Shown here piece by piece: positions 24,990 to 35,900 of a DNA stretch of 64,000 nucleotides; position 1 is the first letter of the stretch, and the number at the start of each line of letters is the position of its first letter. Source of the DNA: HXMU1420-13 sp965228545 (GTDB taxonomy: Bacteria; Bacteroidota; Rhodothermia; Balneolales; Balneolaceae); the NCBI GenBank assembly GCA_965228545.1, contig OZ245822.1:434001-498000 (forward strand), given 5' to 3'. A program made the translations under genes and the position numbers. A model generated the notes under the pieces. That model saw nothing but the letters and a program-made list of their open reading frames with translations, was not told the DNA's origin and did not search any database.

Positions 24990-26076
24990 ACTAATTACGG
25001 TTAACACGAACGCAAAAGCATCGTACAGCTACCATGTTGGAACCAACCTATTGGATGATGTAAGTGCATTTATCGATGAAGAAATTAGTTCAGATAAAGT
25101 GTTTGTGGTGATTGATAAAAATGTGTACCAACATCATATCGAGCGCATAAACGAGGCTTTTCAGTCACGTTTTAAGAAAGTGACCACTTATGTAGTTCCC
25201 CCTGGCGAAAAGAGTAAAAGTTTTGATCAATTTAGAAGCATTGTTGATTTTGTATTGAATCAGGGCGTTGAACGAACTACACCGTTGATTGCAATTGGTG
25301 GCGGTGTAGTGGGTGATTTGGCAGGTTTTGCAGCTGCCAGCATAATGCGTGGAATTCCGTTGATTCAGATTCCAACAACTCTATTGGCGATGGTTGATAG
25401 CTCGATTGGCGGAAAAACCGGAATTAATCATTCGACAGGTAAAAACTTAATCGGCTCATTTTATCAGCCGAAAGCCGTTTATGCAGATTTGAATTTTCTG
25501 AGTACGCTGCCGGAAAAAGAATGGGTGAATGGGTTGAGCGAAATAATTAAATACGGAATGATCGAAAACCCGAATATTTTAAACCAATTACAGCGCCTAA
25601 TTAGCGAAAATGGATTTACTAAGCCGGATGAATGGCAGTATATGGTGGAACAAAGTGCGAAAATAAAAGTGGATATAGTTTCGAGGGATGTACATGAGCA
25701 CGGAATTCGGGCATTTTTAAACTTTGGCCACACCTATGCTCATGTAATTGAGCGCGTTGGTAACTATAAAAACTATAGCCACGGAGAGGCAGTATTTGCC
25801 GGTATGTATGCAGCAGTTTATGCTTCAAATCAATTTGGAGCTTCCATCGATCAAAACGTATTAAATAATTTTAAATCACTCTACACATTTAAGCTAATCG
25901 ATATAACCAAGCGCATCAACGAGTTCGCATCACTGATGCGAAAAGATAAGAAAGCTAAAAATGAACAGATTCGCCTGATTCTTCTGCATAAGCTTGGAAA
26001 ACCTTACGTAAAAGAAGTGGAAGATATGGAACTGATACGCGCGTCTTGGGAGAATGCGATCAGAAATTTTTCTTAA
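24982..26076 (+). CDS. aroB: 3-dehydroquinate synthase
   Basis: Converts DAHP to 3-dehydroquinate with NAD+ and a divalent metal. Family motifs: 'VPPGEKSKS', 'GGGVVGDLAGFAAASIMRGIPLIQIPTTLLAMVDSSIGGKTGIN', 'GLSEIIKYGMI' with metal ligand Glu, and 'LNFGHTYAHVIE' and 'YSHGEAVFAGM' with metal-binding histidines. ATG 24982 (reading SKLITVN) is chosen; TTG 24961 would run seven residues into aroK. 364 residues, standard length. Followed after 3 bases by tamB. Confidence 0.96.
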   Translation: MSKLITVNTNAKASYSYHVGTNLLDDVSAFIDEEISSDKVFVVIDKNVYQHHIERINEAFQSRFKKVTTYVVPPGEKSKSFDQFRSIVDFVLNQGVERTTPLIAIGGGVVGDLAGFAAASIMRGIPLIQIPTTLLAMVDSSIGGKTGINHSTGKNLIGSFYQPKAVYADLNFLSTLPEKEWVNGLSEIIKYGMIENPNILNQLQRLISENGFTKPDEWQYMVEQSAKIKVDIVSRDVHEHGIRAFLNFGHTYAHVIERVGNYKNYSHGEAVFAGMYAAVYASNQFGASIDQNVLNNFKSLYTFKLIDITKRINEFASLMRKDKKAKNEQIRLILLHKLGKPYVKEVEDMELIRASWENAIRNFS

Positions 26077-26079
26077 CCG

Positions 26080-29000
26080 ATGCAAATCAAAAACGTACAT
26101 AAAGTCTGGAATACATTCTGGAATATGATCGGAATTCTCATTGCCAGTATAATTCTATTGGCAAGTATCGGGTACGGCGTGCTACAATTGCCGGCATCGA
26201 AGGCTTGGCTTGTACAAAGTATAGAGCAGAATTTTAACGAAGGAAGAACTTCGAAATTAGAAATTGGTCGTTTAAGCGGGCACCTCCCTTTTGCAGTGAT
26301 GTTAGAAGATGTTGCACTGTACACCGACTCCACCCGAACCGAGGCTATTTTAATTAGTGATACCGTAAGCGCAGGATTAGATGTGCTCGGGCTTTTAAAC
26401 CGACAATTCTTGGTTACAAATCTTGAGATCTACAATCCCGATATTGAATTCGATTTTAGTGATAATGATCTGGGAAAACTATTCCGAAAAGTAAACCCAA
26501 ACACTACAATTTTTGATGAGAACCCCCTAGATGAGCCCCTTGAAATGGCTTATTCGGTGTTAGTACCGCGAATAAAAATCTATAACGGTACTCTGCGGTT
26601 ATTCGGAGTTGACATTCCAGACCAAACTTTGATTTCTAGTTCAACGATTTCTCTTGAAGATGTACAATCTGATATATTCATAGAGCTTAGCGCAGATCAG
26701 CGTTTTCTTGATATCGAACAATTATCATTTCGTGTACCGGAAGCAGATATTAGCAGAATTAACGTTTTTGGCCAGATTTTTAATGATAATGAATATCTCG
26801 AATTCAACGCTTTTAGTGTAACATCTGCTAATACAGGTCTTAAGTTTAGTTCTGAGATAAAAGGCGTTAACCTATTGCAGGGCAACATACAAGATCAGTT
26901 AAAAAACTCGACTTTTTCCGCAAATATCGATGAATTTATAATCTCTGGTAAGAATTTAAACAAGTTAGTTCCATCCTACCCACCACTCGATGAAACCCTA
27001 TATACCGAACTAAAAGCTAATGGCACCACCGACTCGCTCACTATTGATAAGCTCTTCATTTTAGTTGGTGATAGTGAATTGGAAGGCTCCGGCGGTATTC
27101 GATTTGCCACCGATCAAAATGCTATTAACTACTCCGGATTTATTGATAAGCTTGTTGCCGATTCGGCAAATATAACGCAGTGGTTTCCGCAACTTAACAG
27201 GCTTCAGCTAGAAACCATTATTAATTCGGAAATGAGAGCTTCATTTTCAGGTTCTGATGAGCAGATTTCTGGAGATTTTAGAATACGAAACGATCGAGGA
27301 GTAGCTAATCTGAATGGCGACTTTGGTTTTGGAAATCAAAACGCATTCAATTTCAGGTTAGAATTCGATGATGTAAACTTGGGAGATTTAGTTGTTCCTC
27401 AGTTACAGCATACTACATTATCGGGAACCATTCTCGCTAATAGTACATCGCTTGATCCTGCCAAGGCGCTTGGTACTATGCAAATGTCGTTGTCGAGCGG
27501 GGGGATCAATGCGTTTGCTTTTGATACTCTTTATGTAGACGCACAATGGGATAATGGAGTGATAAAACCGCGCTATGGGCTTTCGTCTTCCATTACCAAT
27601 GCCAGTGGAGAGAGCACAATCAACCTCACCGATTCTGTGCCTTCAATCACGTTAAATGGTTCGGCCACTCAGTTCGACATTAAAGCGCTTACTAATGCAG
27701 AAAACCTGAGTACAGCATTGGTAGATATGGAATACGACATGTTAGTGAATGGTGTAAATCCAGAGTCTGCTTTTGGGAGAATAACGATCGATTTCCCCAA
27801 AACCATAATTAATGATGATACCTTGAAAGTGCATCAAATTTATGCCGATTACGATGCATCGGGTGCAAATCAAAAGAGTTTTCGCCTAACTTCTACTGCT
27901 ATGGATTTGTCGATCCTTGGGGCTTTTACAGTAAATGAGTTAACAGCACTGGGTAGATATTGGTACGGGTATCTTCAAAAGCAATTCAAGGACGAAATTT
28001 TGTTTGCTGAATCAGCCGAGCAACCTGTTGCACTCACCGATAGTGTAAATCAGAATTTGACGCTCAACTTAACAGTTAAAGACGTTGACTTACTACGAAA
28101 GTATTTGCCAGAAATCCCTCAATTAAGTACACATTTAGCGCTACAATCAAATATTGCGGTTAATAACCGAAGATTACTATTTAACGCTTCGGTAATCGAT
28201 TCGGCCATTAAAGTAAAGGCATACGAACTCGACTCGCTTAGAATGCAGCTAACTGGAAATTTCCGAGCAGGTGAGCAATTCAAGCAATCGGCCGGATTAC
28301 AAATAGAAGCTACAGCAAAAACCTTTTCTACAGACTTATTAAGTGGGAATAATTTAGATTACTCGTTACGAATGGACGACGATTCGCTATTTGTTCGTAC
28401 CGAAATCGAACGCATTGGTGCTGAAACTAATTTCAAATTTTCTGGCGATGCTCATCTGCAGGATTCTTTGATTGCCATGCAAATAAAAGATTTCTTACTG
28501 GGTAGCGAGGCGTATCAATGGCGAAGTGTTGGAACACCTAAACTCTCTTACACCGAAAACGGCAGTCTTTTCTTCGATAATTTCCAATTCGAAAACACCG
28601 ACGAATACCTCCGCTTACAAGGTGTTTTCAGCGATGAAGCTACAGATTCTGTGCGGTATACTATTCAAAATGTGAATTTGGCCAGAGTTTCAGATTTGAT
28701 AGATGGTAGAATTAATTTTTCCGGTACTTTGGATGCAAATTTTACCACACGTTCTTTAACCCGAATACCTACCATACAAGGATTCCTGGGTATCACCGGT
28801 TTTGCGGTTGATGAAAACGTAGTGGGCGATGTGAACCTTGATTCCAAATTTAATCAAGAATTAAACCGCTTCGATACACGGGTTTCCATTCAAACCGATT
28901 CCCTCAAATATCCTGAATATTTTACTCGTTCAGAACGAGCCGGACAGAATATCGAGCTGCAAGGATATGTGCTTGCTCCCGAAGGTGGAAATTTTCCCGA

Positions 29001-30756
29001 AGTGGATTCGCTATTTTATTTCGATTTGAACTTCGAGTCGGTCGATTTATGGGTACTACCATTTATTGCACCAAAAGTTTTCACCGAAATGTCGGGAATA
29101 GCAAGTGGTCAAGGTAGCATTTGGGGCAATGTGAATGAGTTCGATTACTCTGTGGATTACGATATTGGGATGGAAGACGCCATTTTTTTTCGCCCACGTT
29201 TTCTCGACACTTTTTATTACGGGCAAGGCAGTATAACGCTCGATCGAACCAATGGTTTAACATTTCATGATGTGTTCATCATCGATCCATCTGGGGGAAG
29301 AGCGTCGTTAAATGGTATTTATGATTTAGGTAACTTTGAGCCTATCCATACCATGGATCTAACCCTTGAGATGGACGAGTTTCAGTTTTTGAATAACGAA
29401 TTTGATCCTGATGTACCGTTTTTTGGGGATGCGTATGGTTCCACAACTGTTCGTATGACCGGTACCAACCTAAATCCTGTCTTAACCACAGAAACGCCGG
29501 TAGTGATTTCAGATTACTCACAAATAGGGATACCGCTGCTCGAAGAAACAGAGTTTGATGAAGACAACAAATTCATCCGTTTTGTAGATTCTTTCAATTT
29601 TGAACAGAATCGAAGCCGGGCTCAGAATCAAACCCAAGAAGTAGGGAATGCGTCTGACGAAGAAAACCCGTTCGATGCCACTTTTATTGAACGCTTTACA
29701 TTAGACCTACAATTTGTAGCTCAAAATTCGATGGAAGTTCAATTGATATTTGACCCCATCACAGGCGACCAAATCGATGCACAAGGAACCGGCCGGTTGG
29801 GGATTCGTCTCGAAGATGAACAACTAAGTATGTTTGGGCAATTTGATATTTCCGGAGGTAGTTATCAATTTGTGAGTGGCGAAATTTTTACCCGTCGTTT
29901 TGAACTAGAACCCGGTGGTACTATTTCATGGGAAGGGCCACCTGCCGACGCTCGGCTTAATCTAAATGCGATTTACGAAGCTCGACCGGATATTAACACC
30001 CTAACCCAGGCTCGATCCGACTTAGATAGCGAAACCTCGCAGCGCGTACCGGTTGAATTAGTGCTAAATGTAGGCGGTTCGTTATCTGCTATCCAAAATA
30101 ATTTCTATTTCCGACTGCCAAATAACTTCGAAACACGCCAAAATTCTACCTTAAATACTCAAATAGCTGCTTTAAATAGAAACGAAGACGAGAAATTAAT
30201 TCAAGCCGCTAGTTTTCTACTGATGGGCGATTTTATTCCCACAGCAAGCGCCGATGCCACCAACACACTAGCTACCAACTTTAGTGGAAGTGGAGCGGTA
30301 CTAAATCCACTGCTCTCTAGCCAGGTAATTAGCCCGTTACTTTCAAATCAGATTAATTCTTTATTAAGAAGTGATATTGGTAGTTTAGATATCGATTTTA
30401 ATCTTAATACCTATAACAATGTGGATCTTGGAGTTGCACTTCGCTTATATAACGATCGTATTATCTTGAGCAGAGAGGGACAAATTACAGGAGCACAATC
30501 TAATATTGGAGATATTGGTGCAACATATAGAATTAACAACACCCTTTCTGTATCGGCGTTTCACCGGCAAGATCCAACATTTAGTAACGTATCAGGTGGC
30601 GATGATACACAGCAATCGCAAGATATTAATGGCGTTGGTGTAGAAGCAGAAGTGAGTTTTAACAGCTGGCAAGAATTTTTCAGACGCTTAACAAAACCCT
30701 TTAGAAAACTTTTTGGCAGAAATAACAACAACGAAGAAATTGCAACCACCGAATAA
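26080..30756 (+). CDS. tamB: TamB-like translocation/lipid-transport protein (DUF490)
   Basis: A very long envelope protein (1558 residues). One N-terminal membrane anchor (about 15-37), an AsmA-like region ('EIGRLSGHLPFAVMLEDVALY', typical of TamB starts), a long repetitive beta region, and a C-terminal DUF490 domain (about 1150-1510: 'LDLQFVAQNSMEVQLIFDPITGDQIDAQGTGRLGI', 'LLSSQVISPLLSNQINS', 'DLGVALRLYNDRIILSREG'). TamB spans the periplasm and helps outer-membrane assembly or lipid transport. No TamA/Omp85 partner is adjacent, unlike in proteobacteria; the outer membrane barrel protein two genes on is of a different kind. Confidence 0.92.
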   Translation: MQIKNVHKVWNTFWNMIGILIASIILLASIGYGVLQLPASKAWLVQSIEQNFNEGRTSKLEIGRLSGHLPFAVMLEDVALYTDSTRTEAILISDTVSAGLDVLGLLNRQFLVTNLEIYNPDIEFDFSDNDLGKLFRKVNPNTTIFDENPLDEPLEMAYSVLVPRIKIYNGTLRLFGVDIPDQTLISSSTISLEDVQSDIFIELSADQRFLDIEQLSFRVPEADISRINVFGQIFNDNEYLEFNAFSVTSANTGLKFSSEIKGVNLLQGNIQDQLKNSTFSANIDEFIISGKNLNKLVPSYPPLDETLYTELKANGTTDSLTIDKLFILVGDSELEGSGGIRFATDQNAINYSGFIDKLVADSANITQWFPQLNRLQLETIINSEMRASFSGSDEQISGDFRIRNDRGVANLNGDFGFGNQNAFNFRLEFDDVNLGDLVVPQLQHTTLSGTILANSTSLDPAKALGTMQMSLSSGGINAFAFDTLYVDAQWDNGVIKPRYGLSSSITNASGESTINLTDSVPSITLNGSATQFDIKALTNAENLSTALVDMEYDMLVNGVNPESAFGRITIDFPKTIINDDTLKVHQIYADYDASGANQKSFRLTSTAMDLSILGAFTVNELTALGRYWYGYLQKQFKDEILFAESAEQPVALTDSVNQNLTLNLTVKDVDLLRKYLPEIPQLSTHLALQSNIAVNNRRLLFNASVIDSAIKVKAYELDSLRMQLTGNFRAGEQFKQSAGLQIEATAKTFSTDLLSGNNLDYSLRMDDDSLFVRTEIERIGAETNFKFSGDAHLQDSLIAMQIKDFLLGSEAYQWRSVGTPKLSYTENGSLFFDNFQFENTDEYLRLQGVFSDEATDSVRYTIQNVNLARVSDLIDGRINFSGTLDANFTTRSLTRIPTIQGFLGITGFAVDENVVGDVNLDSKFNQELNRFDTRVSIQTDSLKYPEYFTRSERAGQNIELQGYVLAPEGGNFPEVDSLFYFDLNFESVDLWVLPFIAPKVFTEMSGIASGQGSIWGNVNEFDYSVDYDIGMEDAIFFRPRFLDTFYYGQGSITLDRTNGLTFHDVFIIDPSGGRASLNGIYDLGNFEPIHTMDLTLEMDEFQFLNNEFDPDVPFFGDAYGSTTVRMTGTNLNPVLTTETPVVISDYSQIGIPLLEETEFDEDNKFIRFVDSFNFEQNRSRAQNQTQEVGNASDEENPFDATFIERFTLDLQFVAQNSMEVQLIFDPITGDQIDAQGTGRLGIRLEDEQLSMFGQFDISGGSYQFVSGEIFTRRFELEPGGTISWEGPPADARLNLNAIYEARPDINTLTQARSDLDSETSQRVPVELVLNVGGSLSAIQNNFYFRLPNNFETRQNSTLNTQIAALNRNEDEKLIQAASFLLMGDFIPTASADATNTLATNFSGSGAVLNPLLSSQVISPLLSNQINSLLRSDIGSLDIDFNLNTYNNVDLGVALRLYNDRIILSREGQITGAQSNIGDIGATYRINNTLSVSAFHRQDPTFSNVSGGDDTQQSQDINGVGVEAEVSFNSWQEFFRRLTKPFRKLFGRNNNNEEIATTE

Positions 30757-30784
30757 TTACAATCATTTTTAAAAAGGGGAATGC

Positions 30785-32950
30785 ATGAGCAGAAATAAGA
30801 GGCTCAGTTCACTCGAAGAATTAATTTTTGATCTAGTAAAAAATCATCCAAAACAAACCTTTAACAGAGACGAGTTAGAAGATGTATTAGAACTAAGCAG
30901 TAAAAAAGAATACAAAAGATTCGACAAGGCGCTGAATAGTTTAGCGGCGAAGGGATTATTATTTAAATCAGGGAAAAGTATCAGTACAAAAGGCGAAAAA
31001 AAGACCACAAAACGAAACATGAAGAACTTTCGGGGAACCCTCGAAGGCAGAATTCAAATAACACCTAGAGGTACCGGATATGTTATCGTTGAAGATTTAG
31101 ACGATGATGTACAAGTATCGCGAAAAGAAACCGGCATAGCATTACCCGACGATATTGTTCGGGTGTTGGTGCAAGGCACCAATAAACGTACCAGCCAGCC
31201 TAAAGGAAAAGTAATAGATATTTTAGAACGAGGGAAGGATTTTTATGTAGGCACACTTAAACGTACAGGGGTTAAAACCTACATTATCGAACCGGATGTA
31301 AAGTCGGCACATATCGATTTTTTTGTACAACCTGAAAATGTAAATGGCGCTGAGAACGACGACAAAGTAGTTTTTGAACTCAAAAAATGGGTACATCAAA
31401 AAGCATTGCCCGAGGCTGTAATTACTTCGGTGTTGGGAAAAACAGGCACCAACGATGCAAACATATTGTCGATTTTAGCAGAAAACGAATTGAAAGCCGA
31501 CTTCCCGCCAAACGTAGAGCAATTTGCACAGGATATACCTCTAGAAATTCCCAAAAGTGAAATTGACAAACGCAGAGATTTACGAGATGAGACCATTTTT
31601 ACCATCGACCCTATAGATGCTAAAGATTTTGACGATGCCCTAAGCATCAAGTATTTAAAGAATGGAAATTTCTACTTAGGAGTACATATTGCAGATGTGA
31701 CCACATACATGCCTCATGGATCTATTTTAGATGAAGAGGCTTTTAGTAGGGCAACCAGTATCTACTTGGTAGATCGTGTAATACCCATGTTACCCGAGCG
31801 CTTAAGCAATGGAGTATGTTCCCTTAGGCCTGAAGAAGACAAGCTTTGCTACAGCTGTTTTATGGAAATTAATTCGAACGGGCATCTGGTAGATTACTCC
31901 ATCGAAGAAACCGTTATCCACTCAAAGCAACGTTTTACCTACGAGGAAGCACAAAGTATTTTAGATGGCGAATCTCATTCCCTTCAAAACGAAGTTCACT
32001 TAGCCGGTAAATTGGCAAAAGTACTAATGGATAAACGCTTTAAGGAAGGAGCCATCGATTTTGATACCCCTGAACCTCGTTTTGTATTAGACGAAAAAGG
32101 CAAACCTGTTGAGGTGATTCTTAAAAAAAGAATTTTTGCCCATCGATTGATCGAAGAATGCATGTTAATGGCTAATAAAACGGTAGCCGAACATATCGAT
32201 CGATTGCGACAGAAATCAGATAAAAAGAAATCAAAAACACTGTTTCCGTTTTTTTATCGTGTGCATGACCGACCGGATGAAAAAAAACTTGCTGCCGTAG
32301 CCGAAAACGTTAAACCCATAGGTATTGATTTTCAGTTGGGTGAGAGTATCTCGCCGAAATCCATTAACCATTTGCTAGAGAAGGTTAAAGGAAGTAGCGT
32401 GGAGATTATTGTTAACGAACTAACGCTGCGTGCAATGGCCAAAGCAGAATACAGCCCAGACAACGTGGGGCATTTTGGACTTGGTTTTAAACATTACGCA
32501 CACTTTACAAGTCCTATTCGCCGTTACCCCGACGTGATTGTCCACCGACTACTTAAAAGCTATGCGGAAGGTACTCAAGCCTACAATTATGATGTGCTCC
32601 GAAAACATGGTGAACATTGTAGCGCGAGGGAACGAGTAGCGGTTGATGCAGAACGTGATTCCATCAAGCTAAAACAAGTAGAATTTTTGGCCGATCGGAT
32701 AGGCGAGAAATTTGAAGGTATAATTAGCGGAGTAACTGAACGTGGAATTTTTGTTGATTTAAAAGATATCCATTGCGAAGGTATGATTCGAGTTAGTGAT
32801 TTAAAACGCGATTACTTTCATTACGATCAAAAATCGCACAGTTTAGTTGGTCGCTCAAGTAAAATTAGATATCGCCTTGGCGATGAAATTAAGGTGAAGG
32901 TGGAAAGTGTTAATCATCAAAAAAGACAAATAGATTTTATCCCAGCTTAA
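30785..32950 (+). CDS. rnr: Ribonuclease R
   Basis: Processive 3'-5' exoribonuclease, 721 residues. Order: N-terminal winged-helix region (about 1-75), cold-shock RNA-binding domains (about 80-235), RNB catalytic domain (about 260-600) with 'TIDPIDAKDFDDALS' whose aspartates (from Asp275) bind magnesium, 'GLGFKHYAHFTSPIRRYPDVIVHR', and a C-terminal S1 domain (about 640-720, 'GEKFEGIISGVTERGIFVDL'). An AAGGGG ribosome site lies at 30773-30778. Between tamB (28-base gap) and the outer membrane protein (8-base gap). Confidence 0.95.
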   Translation: MSRNKRLSSLEELIFDLVKNHPKQTFNRDELEDVLELSSKKEYKRFDKALNSLAAKGLLFKSGKSISTKGEKKTTKRNMKNFRGTLEGRIQITPRGTGYVIVEDLDDDVQVSRKETGIALPDDIVRVLVQGTNKRTSQPKGKVIDILERGKDFYVGTLKRTGVKTYIIEPDVKSAHIDFFVQPENVNGAENDDKVVFELKKWVHQKALPEAVITSVLGKTGTNDANILSILAENELKADFPPNVEQFAQDIPLEIPKSEIDKRRDLRDETIFTIDPIDAKDFDDALSIKYLKNGNFYLGVHIADVTTYMPHGSILDEEAFSRATSIYLVDRVIPMLPERLSNGVCSLRPEEDKLCYSCFMEINSNGHLVDYSIEETVIHSKQRFTYEEAQSILDGESHSLQNEVHLAGKLAKVLMDKRFKEGAIDFDTPEPRFVLDEKGKPVEVILKKRIFAHRLIEECMLMANKTVAEHIDRLRQKSDKKKSKTLFPFFYRVHDRPDEKKLAAVAENVKPIGIDFQLGESISPKSINHLLEKVKGSSVEIIVNELTLRAMAKAEYSPDNVGHFGLGFKHYAHFTSPIRRYPDVIVHRLLKSYAEGTQAYNYDVLRKHGEHCSARERVAVDAERDSIKLKQVEFLADRIGEKFEGIISGVTERGIFVDLKDIHCEGMIRVSDLKRDYFHYDQKSHSLVGRSSKIRYRLGDEIKVKVESVNHQKRQIDFIPA

Positions 32951-32958
32951 ACAATAAA

Positions 32959-35900
32959 GTGATGACCAGATTCAGAAGTATTGCCGTTTTAGCCGTATTA
33001 ATGCTCGGTTCAAGTTTTACAGCGCTTCAAGCCCAATATGCCTCTTTTGGGAAAAATAGAGTGCAGTACGAAGATTTTGATTGGAGATTTATTCAATCGA
33101 AGCATTTCGATATTTATTACTACGGCGAAAAAAACTATGAACTGGCTGAATTTGCTGCCCAAAGCCTAGAATCAGCCTATTTGCAATTACAATCTGATTT
33201 CGATCATGAAATAGTTGATCGGATACCACTTATTATTTACGACTCGCACAACGACTTTTCTCAAACAAACGTAGTGGCTCTGCCAACAAGTGCTGAAGGA
33301 ATTGGTGGGGTAACCGATAAGTTCAAAAATAGGATGACAGTACCCTTCGACGGAAGTTATGACGACTTCAGGCGCACATTGCATCACGAACTTGTACATG
33401 CAGTGTTTAACGATATGTTCTATGGCGGCTCGGTTCAATCTATAATTAGTAATAACATTCAGCTGGTATTTCCACTTTGGTTCGAAGAAGGGCTCGCAGA
33501 ATATACCGCACTAGGGTGGGACACGAACACCGATATGTTTATTCGCGATGCAGTTATTAATGGCTATTTACCACCAATTCCCCGTTTAAGTGGTTATTAT
33601 GCGTATCGTGGCGGGCAATCGGTTTGGAACTTTATTGTTGAGGAGTACGGGCGTGAAAAAATTGCTGAGATTTTAAACCGTATTAAAACAAGCCGAAGTA
33701 TCGAATATGGGTTTGTACAATCGTTAGGGCTTAGTATACAGGAACTGTCTGAGCGATGGGAAGAAGCATTAAAAAAACGATACTTCCCGGAAGTAGCAGA
33801 GCGCCAATCTGCCAAATCAATTGCTACACTAATGACGAAGCGTGGCGATTACGGAACTTATAACACAAGTCCTGCCATTACACCGCAAGGTGATAAGATT
33901 GCATTTATCACTAACAAGCGTGGCTATTTTGATGTGATAGTAATAAATGCATTGAATGGCCAGAAACTTAAAACTTTGGTTCGCGGAGAAGATGATCCCG
34001 ACTTCGAAGAACTGAACATCTTAAATCCAAACTTAACTTGGTCGCCGGATGGGCAGCGAATTGCTTTATCAACCAAATCGAAAGGAGTTGATGAACTAGC
34101 TATAATCGATTACAGGACAAGAAAAACTGAAAAAATTCGAATACCTGATCTGGATGCAATCGGGTCTGTAAATTGGTCGCCCAACGGTGAAAAGATAGCA
34201 TTTGATGGAAACATCGGGCCGTATCAAGATATATTTGTATACGAGTTACGTACCGGTACTTTAACCAACATTACAGGAGATTTTTTTACCGATGCTGAGC
34301 CATATTGGGATAATGATTCACAACATATTTACTTCACATCAGCTCGTTCCAATCAGGTAGACTTGCATACATTTACTACTGATTACCGCTTGTTAAAAGA
34401 CTACAGCATTTATCAAATGGATGTGTACCGAGTGAAGGTGGGTGAAAAGACCGCACAACGAATCACTAATACTCCAGGATGGACCGAGAAGCAGCCACAG
34501 ATTACCCGCACCGGACGTTTGATCTACAATTCGGATAAAAACGGAATCCAGAATATTTATGAACATAATCTTGAAACCGGAGAGGCGTTGCCATTAACCG
34601 ATCTTCAAGCCGGTATTTCGCAGCATTCTATTTCCGGTGACGGAAGTAGAATAGCTTTTAGTTCAATCAATGAAGGTTATTTGGATATATTTTTGTTGAA
34701 AACGCCATTCGCCAGAAAAAAAGAAACTCAGTTATCTGATAATTATTGGGCTAAAAGGCGAGCACAAGAACCACAATCGGTGAGAGTTCCGGCAACTTTG
34801 TTTGCACAGGAAATGTACGCGCAAGGTGTTGTATCGGGTGCAGAGAGAGCACAAATCGAGAAAAAAGCCGAAGAAGAAACCAATCCAAACCAAACCACGG
34901 ATACCGGTGAGATCGATTTCCGGAACTACAGATTTTCTGAAGAAATTTTTGAAGATACTACCTTGGTTCTAGAAGATCAGTTCTTGTTTGAGCCTGATGA
35001 TAATGTAACCGAAGACGGTAGATATCTTCCAAGGCCATACCGCTTAACTTTTAGCACGGATGTAGCCTATAGTCCATCTATTACAGCTTCAACGTACGGA
35101 ACTTATGCATTTACCCAATTTATCATTAGTGATTTACTTGGCGACCATCAACTATCGTTGGGTACAAATTTTCAAACCGATCTTCGAAATAGTGATTATT
35201 CGGTGCAGTATGGGTATTTGAAAAACCGTACAAATTTCTTTGCCTCTTATTTCCACACAAGTAGGCAGTATCAAACCCTGCTGGGCGAATTACTACGTTT
35301 TAGAACAATGGGCTTAGGTGTAGGCCTGCAATATCCTATCGATAAATTTCGACGTATAGATGCAAATGTTACATGGGTGAGCTTAATTCGCGATTACGAC
35401 GGTGTTACTACCTTTTTTGGAAATGCCGGCAATGTGGATGCCCAGACCACTCGAGGATCATTTTTATATCCAAATATAAGCTACACCAAAGATGCTACTC
35501 TGCCTGGATTTATAACGCCGCAAGGAGGAACAAGATTTACGTTTACTTTATCTGCATCTCCGGGATTAGGTATAGATTCACCCACATTTGCTTCGGTATC
35601 GGGAGATTTCCGACACTATTTCAACTTAGGTCGCACTTCAACCATTGCACTTCGAGGATCAGGTGCTGTATCGGTTGGCCCCGAATCACAAACTTACTTC
35701 CTCGGCGGAATGCTGGGTTGGATCAATTACCGCTGGTCGGAAAATGCTATACCTTTTGAACGCTTAACCGACACCTTCTTCACACTTCCGGCAATGCCGT
35801 TACGCGGTTACGACTACTCAACATTATATGGGAATAAATACACGCTAATCAACGCCGAATTCAGATTTCCGTTATTTGCTGCAGTAATTCCCGGCGCTAT